The position numbers were made by a program, and so were the translations under genes. Shown one piece after another: positions 35,590 through 50,017 of a stretch of 64,000 bases of DNA (positions are counted from its first letter, which is position 1; each line of letters opens with the position of its first letter). This stretch comes from Trichoplax sp. H2 (taxonomy: Eukaryota; Placozoa; Uniplacotomia; Trichoplacea), in contig NOWV01000238.1 in the NCBI GenBank assembly GCA_003344405.1, positions 1 through 64,000 of the forward strand. Reading direction: 5' to 3'. The notes below the pieces were generated by a model. That model ran no database searches. It was not told the origin of the DNA and saw only the letters and a list, made by a program, of their open reading frames with translations.

Positions 35590-38500
35590 TTATAATTCTC
35601 GTTTTGCTGCAGAACGTATTTGATACTCAGCGATGAAGAATGTTATAACACCGACGACACCTACAGCAGCCTAGAATATTTTTTAACATCAGTTATAAGT
35701 AATCACATCAAGAAAGGCAAACTGGATCCAATAAGTAATAGAATATAGCTTGAAAATATGTATAGTAATTAAAAACAGAGATTAAGATACTTACAATAAT
35801 TATCGTCAGAAGATGTAAAGTTGTTGATACGCTCAATAAAAAGAATCCAGCTATTGATAACGATTGTATGAAGGTAAAGACTTCAAACACTAGTGGGCTA
35901 TTCGATTCAAAAATTTCTCCAAGAATGGAATAGATCTAAATGCAATAGCAGTAGTAAAAATCTTAAGTAGAACTTCATAGAAGGGTATATCAGGCAAAGA
36001 GATTAGATATGCGTGTATACTGGCATACAGTATATGTAAACTAATATACGGAATTAATCACAAATCGAAAATCTTGCACTGTATCGGCAATGTAGTACGA
36101 GTATTTTACCATCGTACTTTACCTGAGAATAAAAACAGCTATCACCTAATCCCAAAAAGAAGGCACAGGTAGCAGCCATTAAAAAACTACGCAATTTAGT
36201 CAAAGGAAAAGAAAAATAGACAGATGTCAGGGTTAATAAATACCATATTTAATGAGATCAAGATTACAGGACTTAAAAAAAGTGTATAGCAAAAGAAGTA
36301 AAGATTAACTAACGATAATTATAATTCAAGTATACCTAGGTTTTCCCCAGAATGCATTTTCATAACTTTCCATGAACGGTGATTTAAAGGGCATATTAAA
36401 GTATATAAATGCATATGAAAAAAGATGAAAAAGGAGACCAATGCATATTATGGAGATGCGCCCACATAGCTTCTTCTCTCCAGCGATACCAAACAGACTC
36501 CCACCTGTGAATAACATATAAATATATATTCTCAATACAATGATCACAGTGTGACTAAGGTATTCCATTACGTTTAGAAAAACCATCAACCAGTATTTCT
36601 ACTCTTATAATTACATTGCCTAAATATGCATAAGTTATAACAGGGATAATTGTACACACGTATAATAAGTATCTTGCATACACACGTTAACAGTATAAAG
36701 AAAAACACTAGGTATGAAAAGCTACAAATCACACGAGCAATTTCTCTTACCAATAATTTCTCCTATCCCTAAAATGATACCCGCTATGCCAATAAATTCA
36801 TCTGGATTCGCAAACAGCTTGGTATTACCTAGAGGGTAAGGGTTTTCATATTTTATTAATCTTGTGAAGTATATTAATCACAGTTAGCTGTTCCATATTG
36901 AGTAAATATTCAGTTCAAATATAATTTTTATTCATTCTATAATACCAACCAATGCACGTCATGTATGTAGTACTGTAGAAACCAAATGCAAAGCCTAAAT
37001 TAAAAAATAAAGAAATGAATTGAAACAAATGCTATTACGTAATTCAGTACTTTGATTCTTTGTCCAATGACAAAATTTAAAATCTTACTAATTATAATAA
37101 TTCTTATTTAATGATTATTAGAAATTACATGATTGTAAATAATCCCACACATAATTAATAGATTTGATTAACATGGATAACTCTAAAAGACTTCTATTGT
37201 AGACTAGTTCGTTGAAATAAAGCCAATATTCAATTGTTTCATATTACATGCCCACTTGCTCATCAACACTAACCTGTATAAACAAATATAAAAACCAACC
37301 AAACAGCGTTCGAGTTGAAGAAAGTCTTCATACTTAGGTCTACGCAGATTTGACAAGAAGATAACAATAAAGATCTCATTTACTATTTTGAATTATTTAT
37401 CTGCTTCTTAGTTGATTATGTAAATGAAAATAAAAAATCATTTCTATACTGTATTAAAGTAAATATAAACATTCTTACGGAATAATTTAAAGGGATTAAG
37501 AATTTTATCCGATAGTGTTTCGGTCCTATAATTATAATCATTAAGGATATGATAAATTTATAGTTAGCTTACATAACATTCTATGCATTAACATATAATA
37601 TTGTGCAGTTAAGTACGTATGCTACGACTTTGGACAATACAAAATTGAAAAATAAAATTACTCATCGTCTCCCTTAAGTTGTGCTCTCTGTGTTGTCCGA
37701 CATAAGAAAAAAGAAGAAAATTATATTGAAGGTTATCCCAGTATTAATTTAATTTAAAACGAAGCTTATCTTCATAGTAAGCTTAAATTACAAGTGAACC
37801 TAAGATGTGACTAATTTACCTCATCACCCTTTGATTTCTCTATAAATTTAGTCGGGAAAATAAATAGAAGTAAAACTGAACCGACACCACATGCCACTGC
37901 TAAGACAATATAGAGTAATATTCGTTGATTTTGACCTAGATAATAATGATAAGTCCTCAATAAATTTTTTACAAATAAGTTAATACAGTGTCTATATTAG
38001 CATGAAGTATAACTTTAATCGAATGCAAAAAGTTAAAAAAGAACCAGACCTATTGCCTTGGTACCACTTAGTATCCACACCAAGAATACGTTACCCAATA
38101 AACGACTGAAATAGATGGAATATAAAATTAAGATTAAACGGTAACAAAGAAATTAAACTTTACATCTCTATTCTTACTTGTTTTTTACACAGAGGAAGAT
38201 TTATTAGTGTCTAACAGTAATTATTTTTTTTATGATTGAAATATTTGTAATGTACCTAAATTGCATACAACCCCAAAAGATACGACCATCCCTTTTCGAA
38301 TGCTTGGTATCAGTACTGGATATCACAATATTAGCTTGAGCTGTCCAAAGTACTACAAAATAAAAAAGATCCAAGGTGGTTTACACAATGACAGATTTAT
38401 TCCTTTCACTAAGTATTGATGAAGGTACTCTCAGTAGTAAAATGATGTTTACCATAATGCATAGTCAAAAACTCATAAATTACAGTACACCAAATCTTAA

Positions 38501-40723
38501 CAAATGCTAATAAATATGCTTGTATAGTTTATATTGTGTACGTTGTATTCCATCAGGAAAAAGATGTTATTGTCTTACGTAAATAATTTATTAGAAAGAA
38601 TAATTCATAAGATTTACAATAATAAAATCATCAAACGTGTTCGTCAAATTAAGGTAAACTATAGTCATTGAAAATCAAATCTGTTTGTAAATATATTGAG
38701 ATAAAAGATGCACGTGAACCCTACCTCCACCGGCAAGTCCAGTGAGTGCGGCTGCAATATAGATAGTTTCAATGAACGGGTAGATAAACGAGACCATGTA
38801 AAAACTAACACGCGAATATAAATATACAAACAAGAAATATAATAAACTCGATAGAACACTTTAATCTATTAATGTTAATCACTCATTAGTGACTCATATT
38901 CGATGTTGTTTTCATCTATGTCAGAATTATTAAGTTGCCACTACACTGAAAAATTTTTAGATAGAGTAATATTTTATTTCATTTCATACTAAACTGGTAG
39001 TTATGAGATATAAAGCACTTTACAGCATTATTTTGCTTATGAAATCATATCAAATTACTGTATATACTGTACGGTAGACAAGAGAAGAAAGTACTACTGG
39101 ACTTTCATGCGAACTTTACACTGCTTATTAAAGAAAATATAAGTGATACTGGATAAGAATTATTTTATGTTTTTCAATATCTGTATGTGAATAGTAGTAC
39201 TTAAAGTGTAGCTAGTTCGAATTCTGATCAATGACTACCTCTACCTCTACACAGTAACCTTGTCGATATCACTATTTACACTTCGATTTAACAACTAACA
39301 AGCTCTCTTAGAATTATCGTTTTATATGTATATCAAATTTTACGTTATGCAAGATATTGAATTCGATAGCCTTGGCTCTTAACTCACCAATAGCAAGCTC
39401 CAGCAATTAGACAACTTAATTTAATACCAAGAAAATCCGTAATAATTGGTCCAAACCACTTGGATATTGCGAATATTCCGTATAAAATAGCTAAACTGTA
39501 ATGGCGCAGGAGAAAAAACGATTTACATTTTTATCTCAAATGTACTGGCTTAGTGTATCATATTATCTTTCTTGCTAATGAAAATAACTATATAATACTA
39601 ATCTACAATCATTAAATGACATTAAATCATCGCATAAATGTCAGACTAATGTTGTAATAAGATAGTAATGCTTTACAATATTTTTTATAAAAGTATTCTA
39701 TAACATAAGTAAATAGTATAAGAACTGATGGATAGGCTATCGGTAACTTGTCGGTAGTGTTTTATACTGATCCGTATAAGGAAAATTTTGAAGTTTTAAT
39801 TCTAACTTTGTAGTAATGCCGTAGTAACGTTTAATTAAAAACTGCGTTTACCTACAATAACTATATGATATCATCAAAAGAAGAAGTAGAAGGCTATTGA
39901 ATATAATATAGTTGAAATGAATGGATAATTAAATAATCTTAATTTATTGCTAGTAAATATAAAATAGTAATCGCTCTTGGTCTATAGCGATTAACGTTAA
40001 TGTTAATAAATCGTTGGATAAAATCCTCGTTATAAGAACAGCTACCTTAACTTATCTTCTAAAATAATTACTATCATGCATGTATCAGAAAGCTCTGGAT
40101 TGGGGTGGCCAATTAGTAGTTAGCTTACAAATAAATCAGATCATATCAGTAATTCTTACATCGGATAGAATTACTCGTGCATTTATTAAAGTATAACTTC
40201 AGCTGTTTAATAGTACGGTGGTAATTATTCTTTGAATGTTATTTTGAATGAAAAAATTAAAATTCGTAGTAATTGGCAAAGTACTTATAAAAGAAAAGTT
40301 TTGGCCATTATTTGTTAGAGTTGCTTAATTTGCAATATTAATTTATTTCTAAAACTATCATCTCTTACCTATTATAGCCTTGGGCTAAGATAAAAATTAT
40401 ATTGGATACCGATATAGATTGAAAAAATAGAAAGTTAGTCGGAACAATCAATAATCAAATATTGTTAGATTGACGATTTATAAAATGCAAATTACAGTAA
40501 ATAAACATAACATGTTATGCGAATTTGATTAGTATACTGAATTCGGGAATAAGATAGAGCTTATTTAATAATTAGTTTCAAACTATATCCATAGCTAATA
40601 AAATCATAGAAATTAATGTAATGGATTATCATTATTAACTGATGACGGGATACTAATATATACTCATAAATAAGTATACAACGATAAGCTTACCTTTAAA
40701 TTCGATGCCGTCTTTATGAGCTG
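35590..40723 (-). CDS. MFSD11/UNC93-like transporter, copy A
   Basis: Twelve-helix major-facilitator (UNC93-like) membrane protein; the MFSD11 substrate is not established. Exons, 5' to 3': tentative 40723-40694, then 39495-39388, 38804-38725, 38352-38256, 38105-38050, 37935-37820, 37683-37662, 37339-37274, 36994-36950, 36828-36751, 36504-36336, 36186-36123, 35935-35795, 35670-35590. The firm exons give 374 codons; about 50 N-terminal residues are not located. Family marks are ILYGIFAISKWFGP, LWTAQANIVISS, GRIFWGCMQFSRLLGN, GFAFGFYSTTYMTCIG, GIAGIILGIGEIIGG, FFLGLGDSCFYSQ and IYSILGEIFES. Exon lengths match copy B almost exactly, but the protein is much more diverged from vertebrate MFSD11. 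Part of the GNSGIFWALLQ-type loop is rewritten. A 16-nt microexon like that of copy B is probably missing from this model. Confidence 0.85.
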
Positions 40724-43300
40724 CTTGACGGTAAGTTATTGTTACTCTTTGCTAAATTTTAATATATTAATTATATGTTATTAAAGACGATGAGAACAAA
40801 TAATTGAAATACTTCTTATATTAACGTATTTTAAATATTGCTATGGCTTAATAGTCAATTTATATGTAAGGGTTTCATTTTAGTTCTTAAATTTCTTGAC
40901 AAATAGGGTCATCACTAGATGACTTAAATTCTGATGGTTAATTATAGTATTAGGAATCGATGATCTCCTCGATACAAAATTACGCTATCGTATGATACTA
41001 TACTTCATGAAGCGGTGATGTTAGTTAGCTTATGCTATAACAATCCGTTATAATCACTCTTTTATTTGTATAAGTAGTTGGTGTTTGTTTCCATACCCCA
41101 CTGGACTATAGTAAATTCCCCAGGGGGTTTACGAACGACGTAGCGGGCATGAAGAAAAATGAAAAACGTTGACGGTAAAATAAAGGTTTGAAAGTTTTTT
41201 CTTGAAATATATCTGTTTAATGTAGCTATAAAATCAGTAAAATAACTTTAAATTAAGTTGGAATAGTAATATTTATAAGTCTAGATAAATTTCGAACAAG
41301 ATATAAAATTGAATCGCTGCTTTTCGTGCTAGTTGCTTAAGTTAGGTGTGGATATTTGACAAATGGCTTCAGGTTCTTAAATTAATGGGAAACGTTGGGG
41401 CTATCAAATAAAAAGATTGCTTAACAAGCCGTGGTTATGACATTAAAGAAGACGGAAGTCGAGAATTTATTCATTAATTTGAGAAAAGAGTATGCAATCA
41501 AGGATACCATTAAGAAATAAGCAACAACTATTAGTGATAGGAAATAGAATGAATGATCACTAATGACCGTTGACTATCCTAAATTTATAGAAGTATCTAT
41601 TTGGTGTATTTTGATATGATAAGCCGTCAATGGATATCTAGTGATAGAAATAGAGTGGAATATTTTGAGAGGCTACTATCGTTGTTAGAAATGGCATTTA
41701 ACTGATTATTTTTGTTTTTAAGTAGACGGCGTGAATTAATTGAAACTCGGATCAATACAAACTATATTGAATAGTTACAGGCATATTATTTTGTGTTATT
41801 TTCTTGTGAACTTAACTAAGCACTATCAACATGTTTGCCAAATGAGAAAATTTGGATCGTTACCTAACATCATTTTAGGTTGATTTACGATATTCATAAC
41901 AGTAATGTAAGTCATCATACTATCAAAGATTGATTAAGAATATAAATTACAGTGATTGTACACCAGTAGAAGATCGATTTAATTCGGAAAAATACTAGGC
42001 CTAAGTTATGGTGCTAACGTTGATAATTGAATTAAAAGTAGGGTATAAGGATTAATACGACGATGGCTACCTTACCTCAATTTCTAGGCATACTTTAAAC
42101 GACGCAAAGATTAACATAAAAGAGAAGCTAAGTAAGAGAATATTGGAAATCCCGAGATAGCCCATAATTTCAACGTTTATGAACGCTCAAGGAAGCAAAT
42201 CAGTTGAGCCAGACGAAATTGGTTAATTTAATTTTCAATCTAATTTTGGTAGTGATATCAACGAACGTTAGAGTATATAGTAGTCTCGAGATGATGGAGT
42301 AGAATAGATAATTGTACTGTATATTAAGAAATAATAAGAGTATGAGTCGTATATCTTATTTTACATTGAATTAGCTAGAACTGTATTATAGAACGTTGTA
42401 TTTAGTCATCCAATAATTAGATATTGGCAATTCTCAATGGGGATGTCTATTATTCTAAATTGAATAGATGATCGTATTTGATGAAGGGATTGGCAATATA
42501 TTATACATTAGACATTCATATTGATATAAAGACATTGAACAATAGTTGCTGATAGAATAATATGGCTATTCAAGGCGTTTTAGAATAGATGAATTACATG
42601 ATTGGGCAGTTATTTTATATCCTGCCGAGGTAGGATAGAGATATTGTAGAAGAAAAGTACCTGTGGGCTTAGGTTGCCGAGGTAGGATAGAGATATTGTG
42701 ACAGAAAAGTACCTGTGGGCTTAGGTTGGACGAATAGTGATGTTATTGGAAGGCGTCGACGATGTACATATGAACTATTATGGAAAGTTGATGGTGTAAT
42801 ATGATAGCGAGTTAACAGAGAATAAAATAGGTGATATTTAGCTTGAGTTAAATACTGTATAATTAGATGAGAGTAAAGTATTATGGCTAAAAGTAGCTGA
42901 AATAGTATTGGTCTGTGATTGTAGGCATGATCTACCATATTGTCAAGCACACACTGTATTGTAATAACAGTAAATTGCGAAGTCATCTAAATTAACTCGC
43001 AGCACTTGCATTATCCATCAGCGTCAATATTGTCGTTGTCATGTTAATAATAACTGCGATGACAATTACAAAATGGTGAGCAAGCCAGCAAGGATGGATA
43101 AATTTAGAAATGATATAGGCGTCATTGCCATTTTCTAGATAGTACAAAGTCGTTTTCTATTTTGACGACTAGTATGTACAACAGCACGGATTGTATAAGC
43201 TTAACACTTGTATATTACACGCTCAGGGATACTTTGTCACGAGTTGATTTTATCTACTCGTATATCATGATCTTAATGGATGCTATTGGTATGTTCGTAA
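40724..43300. other. Gene-poor AT-rich stretch
   Basis: Over 2.5 kb with no accepted exon. The N-terminal exon(s) of MFSD11 copy A may be here but could not be found. A short minus-strand frame with ATG near 41131 followed by GTAAAC is a weak candidate. The only clear structure is the 52-bp duplication at 42623-42726. Confidence 0.4.
42623..42726. repeat. 52-bp tandem duplication
   Basis: Two adjacent copies (42623-42674 and 42675-42726) of a unit starting TGCCGAGGTAGGATAGAG and ending GTACCTGTGGGCTTAGGT. They differ only in a few central bases. Confidence 0.9.
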
Positions 43301-44954
43301 GTAACTTTAGCATAGGCAATAGCTACGAGGGAACCCGTTAACAATCATAATAATGACATAGGCAATGATGTTGCATACTTGTTGATTTTAAGCGCAAGAT
43401 GTAGTACAATTTTATAATACTATGCCATTTTACGGAGATTTCAATTCTTGTTCTATCTACAGTGCAATAATTATGCAATACGAGCGTTGTATTAGTACAG
43501 AGAATTCTTGAAGATAATTCAAGAAAGAGATTGCGGATTCAACATGTTTCTCTCCAACAATTTAGCAGTTGGAAACTGTTAGGAAATGATCGATCACCCT
43601 ATTGCTTCCACTCGGAGCAGGTCATCGGCTAGTTCAATGGTTCAGTGTCATGGATTAGGTTATACTCGTATTAAAAATAAATAATTAACTTCCCTTTCTA
43701 TATATATATAATATAATTAAAAGATCCAGCAGTTTTGCAAACGGTGATTTTTGAAATGCAGTATACTGTTCCAATCTTGAAAATTGACGGTATTTACTTA
43801 TGATAACATCGTATACAGTGGAGGGCGAATTGAACGATATAAGATTAATTTATAACAATGAATAGATTCGCCAAACTAAGATATAAACGTGCAGTAAGAT
43901 ATTCGTTATACTGCCTAATATCATCCTGCATTAATCTCCATGTGTTGTTCACGCTACAAAGTCTTTTTCAGCACTGTACCCTCCCTCATGCAGTGAAATC
44001 GGCGCGATTGATCAATTCCATTCATTTTATTCTAACTAGAAATATCGATTTTACACTTTAATCACTGTAATAGAGATCTTCAAGATGAAAGCTACAAGGA
44101 CTATTAAAAAGAAAGAGAGGGACAGGAAACGGTGGTTCAATATACACAAAATGTGGGGGCCGACTATTTTGTTGGCCATTTCAAGTGAAATGCCTATCTG
44201 AAACGATGCACTATACTGTACTGTCCATGATGGTCACCTCCATTTTTAGCTACTTGGTTTGTTATTAATTTGGTTTTGGATCAGTACAGTAGTAGTATAC
44301 GGTTTCAATATGAAGCATACACTGTCGACGATTGTCATCCAGCTGCTGGGTTGGTTTTGTCATGGTTCTTTTCAAGATTCGTTCAGATGATGAATTGGGA
44401 TAATGCACCAAGTCTGTAATCATCGAAACGAATCTTCAAGGTTTCAGCTTGAAGCGATAGACTGTCCATCAGGGATTAGTCGAAGTAGTCGCTGTGTTCG
44501 CGATAGTCAGCTGCTCGGTTAGGTTTCGTTTTGCCATGTTTCTCTTAAGATTGATTCAGCGGATCGGGATAATGCACTAAGTAAATGATCATGTCAACAA
44601 ATCTTCAAGGAAATGAGCTGCTGCTGGATTGGATTGCTTTTGCAATGTTGTTCCTACAGCAGTTTATGCTTTTCTACAGGGTCGTATGGCCGATTTGAGT
44701 GTGTTTCAGTACTAGCATGGCCAGGAAAAATGATCGGCGGCCATATTCTTCTTCTTTTGCACTCCATAGCCTTGTCCTTCTCTCCGTCCAGTCTAGTCCC
44801 TCCTCAAGAGACAAGAGGAGAATTAAAATCCATAGTAAGAGTACTGTACGGCTCGAGTGGATCGAGTATGCTATTTACTATGGAATCAATGTACTGTATC
44901 GTAGGTGTTGTACTACTAGACTGGCAGTCGACGACAGAGGACACGCAAAGCAGC
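43301..44954. promoter_or_regulatory. Upstream region of eIF3l with diverged repeats
   Basis: No accepted exon. A diverged tandem pair of about 165 bp lies at roughly 44328-44455 and 44502-44620 (shared GTCANCCAGCTGCTGGGTTGG-like block, GGGATAATGCAC and AATCTTCAAGG). Scattered TACTGTA motifs lie near 44215, 44285, 44838 and 44890. A + frame open from 44613 runs in frame into the eIF3l start. Confidence 0.45.
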
Positions 44955-47900
44955 ATGGCCAGCCAAGATCAAGGAATTTATACGGCCGCCGAGGAATTTG
45001 TTGGCGCTCAAGTAAGTCAATTAATCGATTACTTTTAATCTTGTACAATCAAATTGGGATAGAATAATATGGACTATAGATTGTCTAAGATACAAGTACC
45101 ACTTGTAGCTTAATATTATACAGTTTCAATCTTGGAAATGGGGATTGTACTAACTGCAAATTTCTTCATCTTGTATCTATTATAATCTTGCTTGTCCAGC
45201 TTGATTCATTACCACCAACATTTACTGCTAGTTCCGATTATGATGGAGGCATCATTGATGGTAGGTAGTATTGGTTATGATTATTATAACGTAATAACTC
45301 ATTTGTAATGGAGTCTGCTATATCCTGATAAAATGATCACTTTTAGCAGCCAATACTATACACTCGACAACATTATGTGCGATTGAAAATGTCTTCTAAT
45401 TCAGACAGCAGTCTTAGGACTCGCACATCAGTCAATTTTACTGCACTATTTCGCTAGTAGACTATTGAGATCCAACAATTTAGATACAAACTTGATATTG
45501 TTTATTGTAGAAATCATCAATGACGTACGTAAACTAAGATTTGGCAAATTATCGATACAGTATAGGGTAGAGTATACAGAGTTATGTGATCTCCTCATCA
45601 ATCATGTCCATTATCTATCTTGACTGTACAGTATACTATACTCGTATTTGTAAAATTCGGTGATGGTTTGCTTGCATGCTTAGAATTCACCGCAGCCGAC
45701 ACAGTAAAAATGGCATAGCGTAGTATAATTTGAAGTAATAGAGTGTGTTATACAGCTGCTATGCTCCAGTATTTTTACTTCCATTTATGTTGTATTGTCT
45801 ATTTCGGTAACGAGATGGTAGCTTCGATATAGCACTGAAACTCTTGAATTGGCTTACTTGTAATTTATCAGCCAAAAACGATATAGAATGGGACAAATTT
45901 TGTAATACGTATCAGTCTTGTGTAGATTTACGAAAGTGCATTATGATAATGCATGCCATATCCTTTTACCTCTTACATCATTCCCCAAGTCGTACATGAT
46001 TGATGATTGTAATACAATAACTTCCCATCACTTTTTATTCAACTTTCATGTTATACTGTACAACCACAGCGATGTTCTACCCTGTAGAATACTTCGCATT
46101 TGAAATGGAATAACTAATAATAATAGGGTCTTTGGAGATACTGTAAATTTGATTAGCTTGTCGTGCATGCTATTAGGATGCTGTGAAATTGCATCATGTT
46201 GAACGCGAGATCTAGTGTTTTCACTTGGTATCATGATAGACGACATGTTGTCATACTTACCAAAGACATAATATTTTCTTCACTTGCCGTGACCACTTGT
46301 AGATTATGAAGAACAGCCCACTACCAACGTAAATCAAACTTATGGAGTTCCTGAATTCGTGAAAAACTTTATTCGATCTCTTTATAGAGCCTTCACGGAA
46401 AGAGTAAGTTTAGTTTCAACTTGAATTAAGCACCATATTCTAATAGATAATACTGCAATGATACGTCGGTAACTGCTACTTTGACGCACCGATTGTTAGA
46501 ATAAAATAAAAATAATCTGGTCTAATATCTAGCTTATAGGGGAATAATATTGCTAGTGTAGACTACTGTTACATGTTAATCATGCTCAAATTCTACATAG
46601 TTATGTTGATATACGGTATGCGTGTCCATTAAAAAACAACTAGATTATCATGGCACTATAATAACTATTTACCATTAATATTGACAATCTAGCGAGTTGA
46701 TGAAATGCAGATACTATGCGAAGCTGGGTAAGAAAGGAGTCTTAATTTTGCATCTAGCGTGACCGGTAGAAGTGCATAAATTTAATTTAAAGTTCTGTCT
46801 ATGTACTTTCTCAATTTATACTAGTTTCATTAAGATCACGGAACGTGCATTTAGCAAATCGGCGTGGCCCGATGCTGACAGAATTGCTCCACTTGTTAAT
46901 AACGGTGAGGGAACAATCGACGTGGTTAGCACTTTGTGTATTCAGCTCTTTGATTCAATGGGCGTATTCATCATTTGTCATGCACGACTAGAATAATAAA
47001 TTAGATAAAGTCACTTTATGGAACCTTTTCGTTGGAAAATTTTACTAATATCTCCTATCCCTAAATACTAGACGAAATTTTCCTAATCTTTTACAAGGAG
47101 CTTTGCTTTCGTCATATTTATGATAAGTTGCAGGTACAGTAACGCTATTCCACGTGCATATATATTATCTACGTTTGAATCATTGTTAATATTGACAAGC
47201 AATGAAAGCTGATTAATTTTCTTACGACCCTAATATCGACGCGCATCTGCTCCATTATGTGCTCGTATGATGGTGTTTCGATAGATATTTATGTTTTAAA
47301 TCTTCTAACTTGTATTTACATTAATTTTTAATATAGCCTACACTGGATCAAAGATTTGAATCTTACTACAACTACTGCAATTTATTCAACTGTATTCTAA
47401 GTAAGCATCAACTACTCTATTGTACTTATGATACAGTTACATAAATAACTACATTTGCCGATGCTACAATTATAATTACTTATCTTGAGTACCTTCTATA
47501 TATTTATAGTAATACTTAAAAAAAAATACGGTAACCAATTCCAACATTTTAAGATTTTCAAGTAGTTTCTACGGTAGTAATTGCTAATCATATTATCCTT
47601 AAATAACCTTATCGTAAAAATTAATTTCATAGGTGCCAAAGCTCCGGTACGTCTTGAGTTACCTCATCAATGGTTATGGAATATTATAGATGAATTTATA
47701 TATCAGGTAATGACGGAATGATAGTAAGTAGTAGAGCGTGTAGCTAGCGCTAACCCAAAATTATAACAAATGACGATGTATGCCTTCATTTATTTTCTAT
47801 TGTAGTTTCAATCGTTTAGCCTTTATCGTTATAAGTTAAAGCATAAGCAGGAAAATGATTTAGCAATGCTACGCGACCACCCTAAGGTAGGAAATAATTC

Positions 47901-50017
47901 TTTTATTGCAAATTTGGCCCGATTCAGTTGTTATGCTTGCTAATGATTAGTATGAACTGTTTTCTAAGGTATGGAATGTTCACGGCGTATTGAACGTCTT
48001 GCACTCATTGGTTGAAAAATCTCAAATTAATAGCCAGGTGAGATTTTATTAATTAGAAATAGAAACAATAATATATCAGGAAAATGCATACCACAACTTG
48101 AATTCATTACATAACTTTCTGATTTTCGTAAATGTAGCTCAAGGCCTATAATAATGGTGATGATCCGAAATCAGTTGCTGATGAATTTGGAAATTGCCCT
48201 TTATACAAGATGTTGGGGTATTTTAGTTTAATTGGCTTATTGCGTTTACATTCACTTTTGGGTGACTATTACCAAGCTATCAAAGTACTCGAAAATGTAC
48301 AATTAAACAAAAAGGTGCAGGAACGATTTAAAGTCATGTTATAATGATTACTTTATAATCATTTTTGAATGATGTTATACTGTATATAATAACCATTGGG
48401 ATCGTTACTTTAATAGAGTCTTTATGCGGTAGTGCCGGCTTGTCAAGTTACTACTTATTACTACGTCGGATTCGCATATCTTATGATGAGGCGTTATCAG
48501 GTACTTCTAAATAAATGGCTACGTTGCCCGGTTATCAAGTTATTTTTTCTTTACGAGTATTCAATTGAAGTAATATTTATTTGGCTATACTACTTATAGG
48601 ATGCAATTCGTTCATTGTCCAATATACTTTTATACATTCAAAGAACGAAAAATATGTTGCAAGACAAATCTTACCAAATTGATCAAGTTTGTTGATATGT
48701 GCTTAAATCGTTGTTTTTTGTCGATTTAGACTAATTCAGTGAGATAATGTACGACATTTGCTCTATAGATAGCTAAAAAGGAACTTCAAATGTACGCTTT
48801 GTTAGCGATGGCGTGGATAATGTGCCCATGCGTAAGTCAACTTTAATACTATGATGAAACATTAAGAAATAAATAATGAAAAGATTACTGTTTTCATTAA
48901 ATTAAATTTTATAGAGAATTGACGAGAGTGTGCTGTCGATGTTGGGAGATAAATATGATAAAGAAAAATTCATTAAACTTCAGCAAGGGTAATGAGAGAA
49001 ATTTCGAATTAAAAGTAACTGGTACTTGAATTCTTAGTATTTCATGCTATTTCGTTAATAGGAATTTGCAACAATTTGAAGATTCGTTTGCGTATGCATG
49101 TCCAAAGTTTGTGTCTCCAGTAGTTCCGGATTACGATACTCTCAGTCAAAGCCAACATAAGGTCAGAGTATGTTATATACCAATTTTCTTTATGATCAAT
49201 TGAAACTTAAATCATACTTTGGCTGATCTCAATCAATAGGCGCCATATCAATTTCAATTAAAAAATTTCGTAAACGAGGTAAAGCAGCAAGTTGCAATCC
49301 CGATTATAAGAAGGTTGGTAGAAAAAAATTTCTTAATAGCTTTTGTGATCAACTTGATTGAATTAATTATGCTTCTATTTTATAGTTACTTAAAGCTATA
49401 CACCACCATGCCAGTGGCTAAATTGGCCGCCTTCTTAGATATGGTAAGTTATGTTTTTGACTCAGGGTATTGGCTGTTTTTCTTTAGTAATAAATTCAAT
49501 TCTTTTCGTTAAGGATGAGGATAATTTTCGCGCTCAGCTCTTATCCTTTAAGGTGATTTATAATCTTTATAATCCGACGTGTATTTACTTATTGAACTCT
49601 TGCAATTGCTCTTTTTAACATTACAAGATCTTTTTATGATCGTATTTAGCATAAAATGAGCAATTTGGTATGGACTAAAGGTCAACGAGCTATAGACGGC
49701 GAATTTCAAACATCATCGGGAGTTAGCTTTTTTATTGATGAGGTACATAGGCTAAAGCAAACATTTATCAATTTACAGTCTGAAAATATAACGTAATACT
49801 TGTAATGCTTGAAATTTTAGGACATGATACATATTAATGACTGCAAAGTAGTTCCAAGATACAGCGAATTCTTTTTACAGCAAATACGCAAATACAACGA
49901 GGTATGTTTTTCGAATAGATTTAAGAGTATGAGCGTAGTTTTGTACAAGATAAGATACAAATCTGATTGACTACTTTCAATTTGTATAAACTACAGTTGG
50001 TGAAAGGTCTGTCCTAA
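44955..50017 (+). CDS. EIF3L: Eukaryotic translation initiation factor 3 subunit l
   Basis: PCI-domain subunit of eIF3. Exons: 44955-45011, 45200-45260, 46303-46403, 46693-46727, 46825-46904, 47072-47133, 47337-47400, 47633-47706, 47806-47886, 47969-48037, 48138-48314, 48417-48500, 48600-48686, 48769-48831, 48915-48988, 49062-49161, 49240-49313, 49386-49443, 49514-49552, 49650-49742, 49821-49901, 49997-50017. The sum is 1635 nt, 544 aa, near the animal norm of about 560. Diagnostic stretches are [101 protein letters not shown] and [17 protein letters not shown]. The PCI domain fills about residues 310-510. The last exon codes only six residues. AATAAA at 50287-50292 is a plausible poly(A) signal. 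The N-terminus is short and divergent, as usual in this family. Confidence 0.95.

Noticed and set aside
42669-42986. 105-codon minus-strand frame
   Set aside because: It overlaps the 52-bp duplication, has no splice-site or family support and shows low-complexity hydrophobic composition.
44084-44200. Short Lys/Arg-rich + frame MKATRTIKKKERDRKR
   Set aside because: Forty-odd codons, no splice partners, no homology; basic composition from AG-rich DNA.
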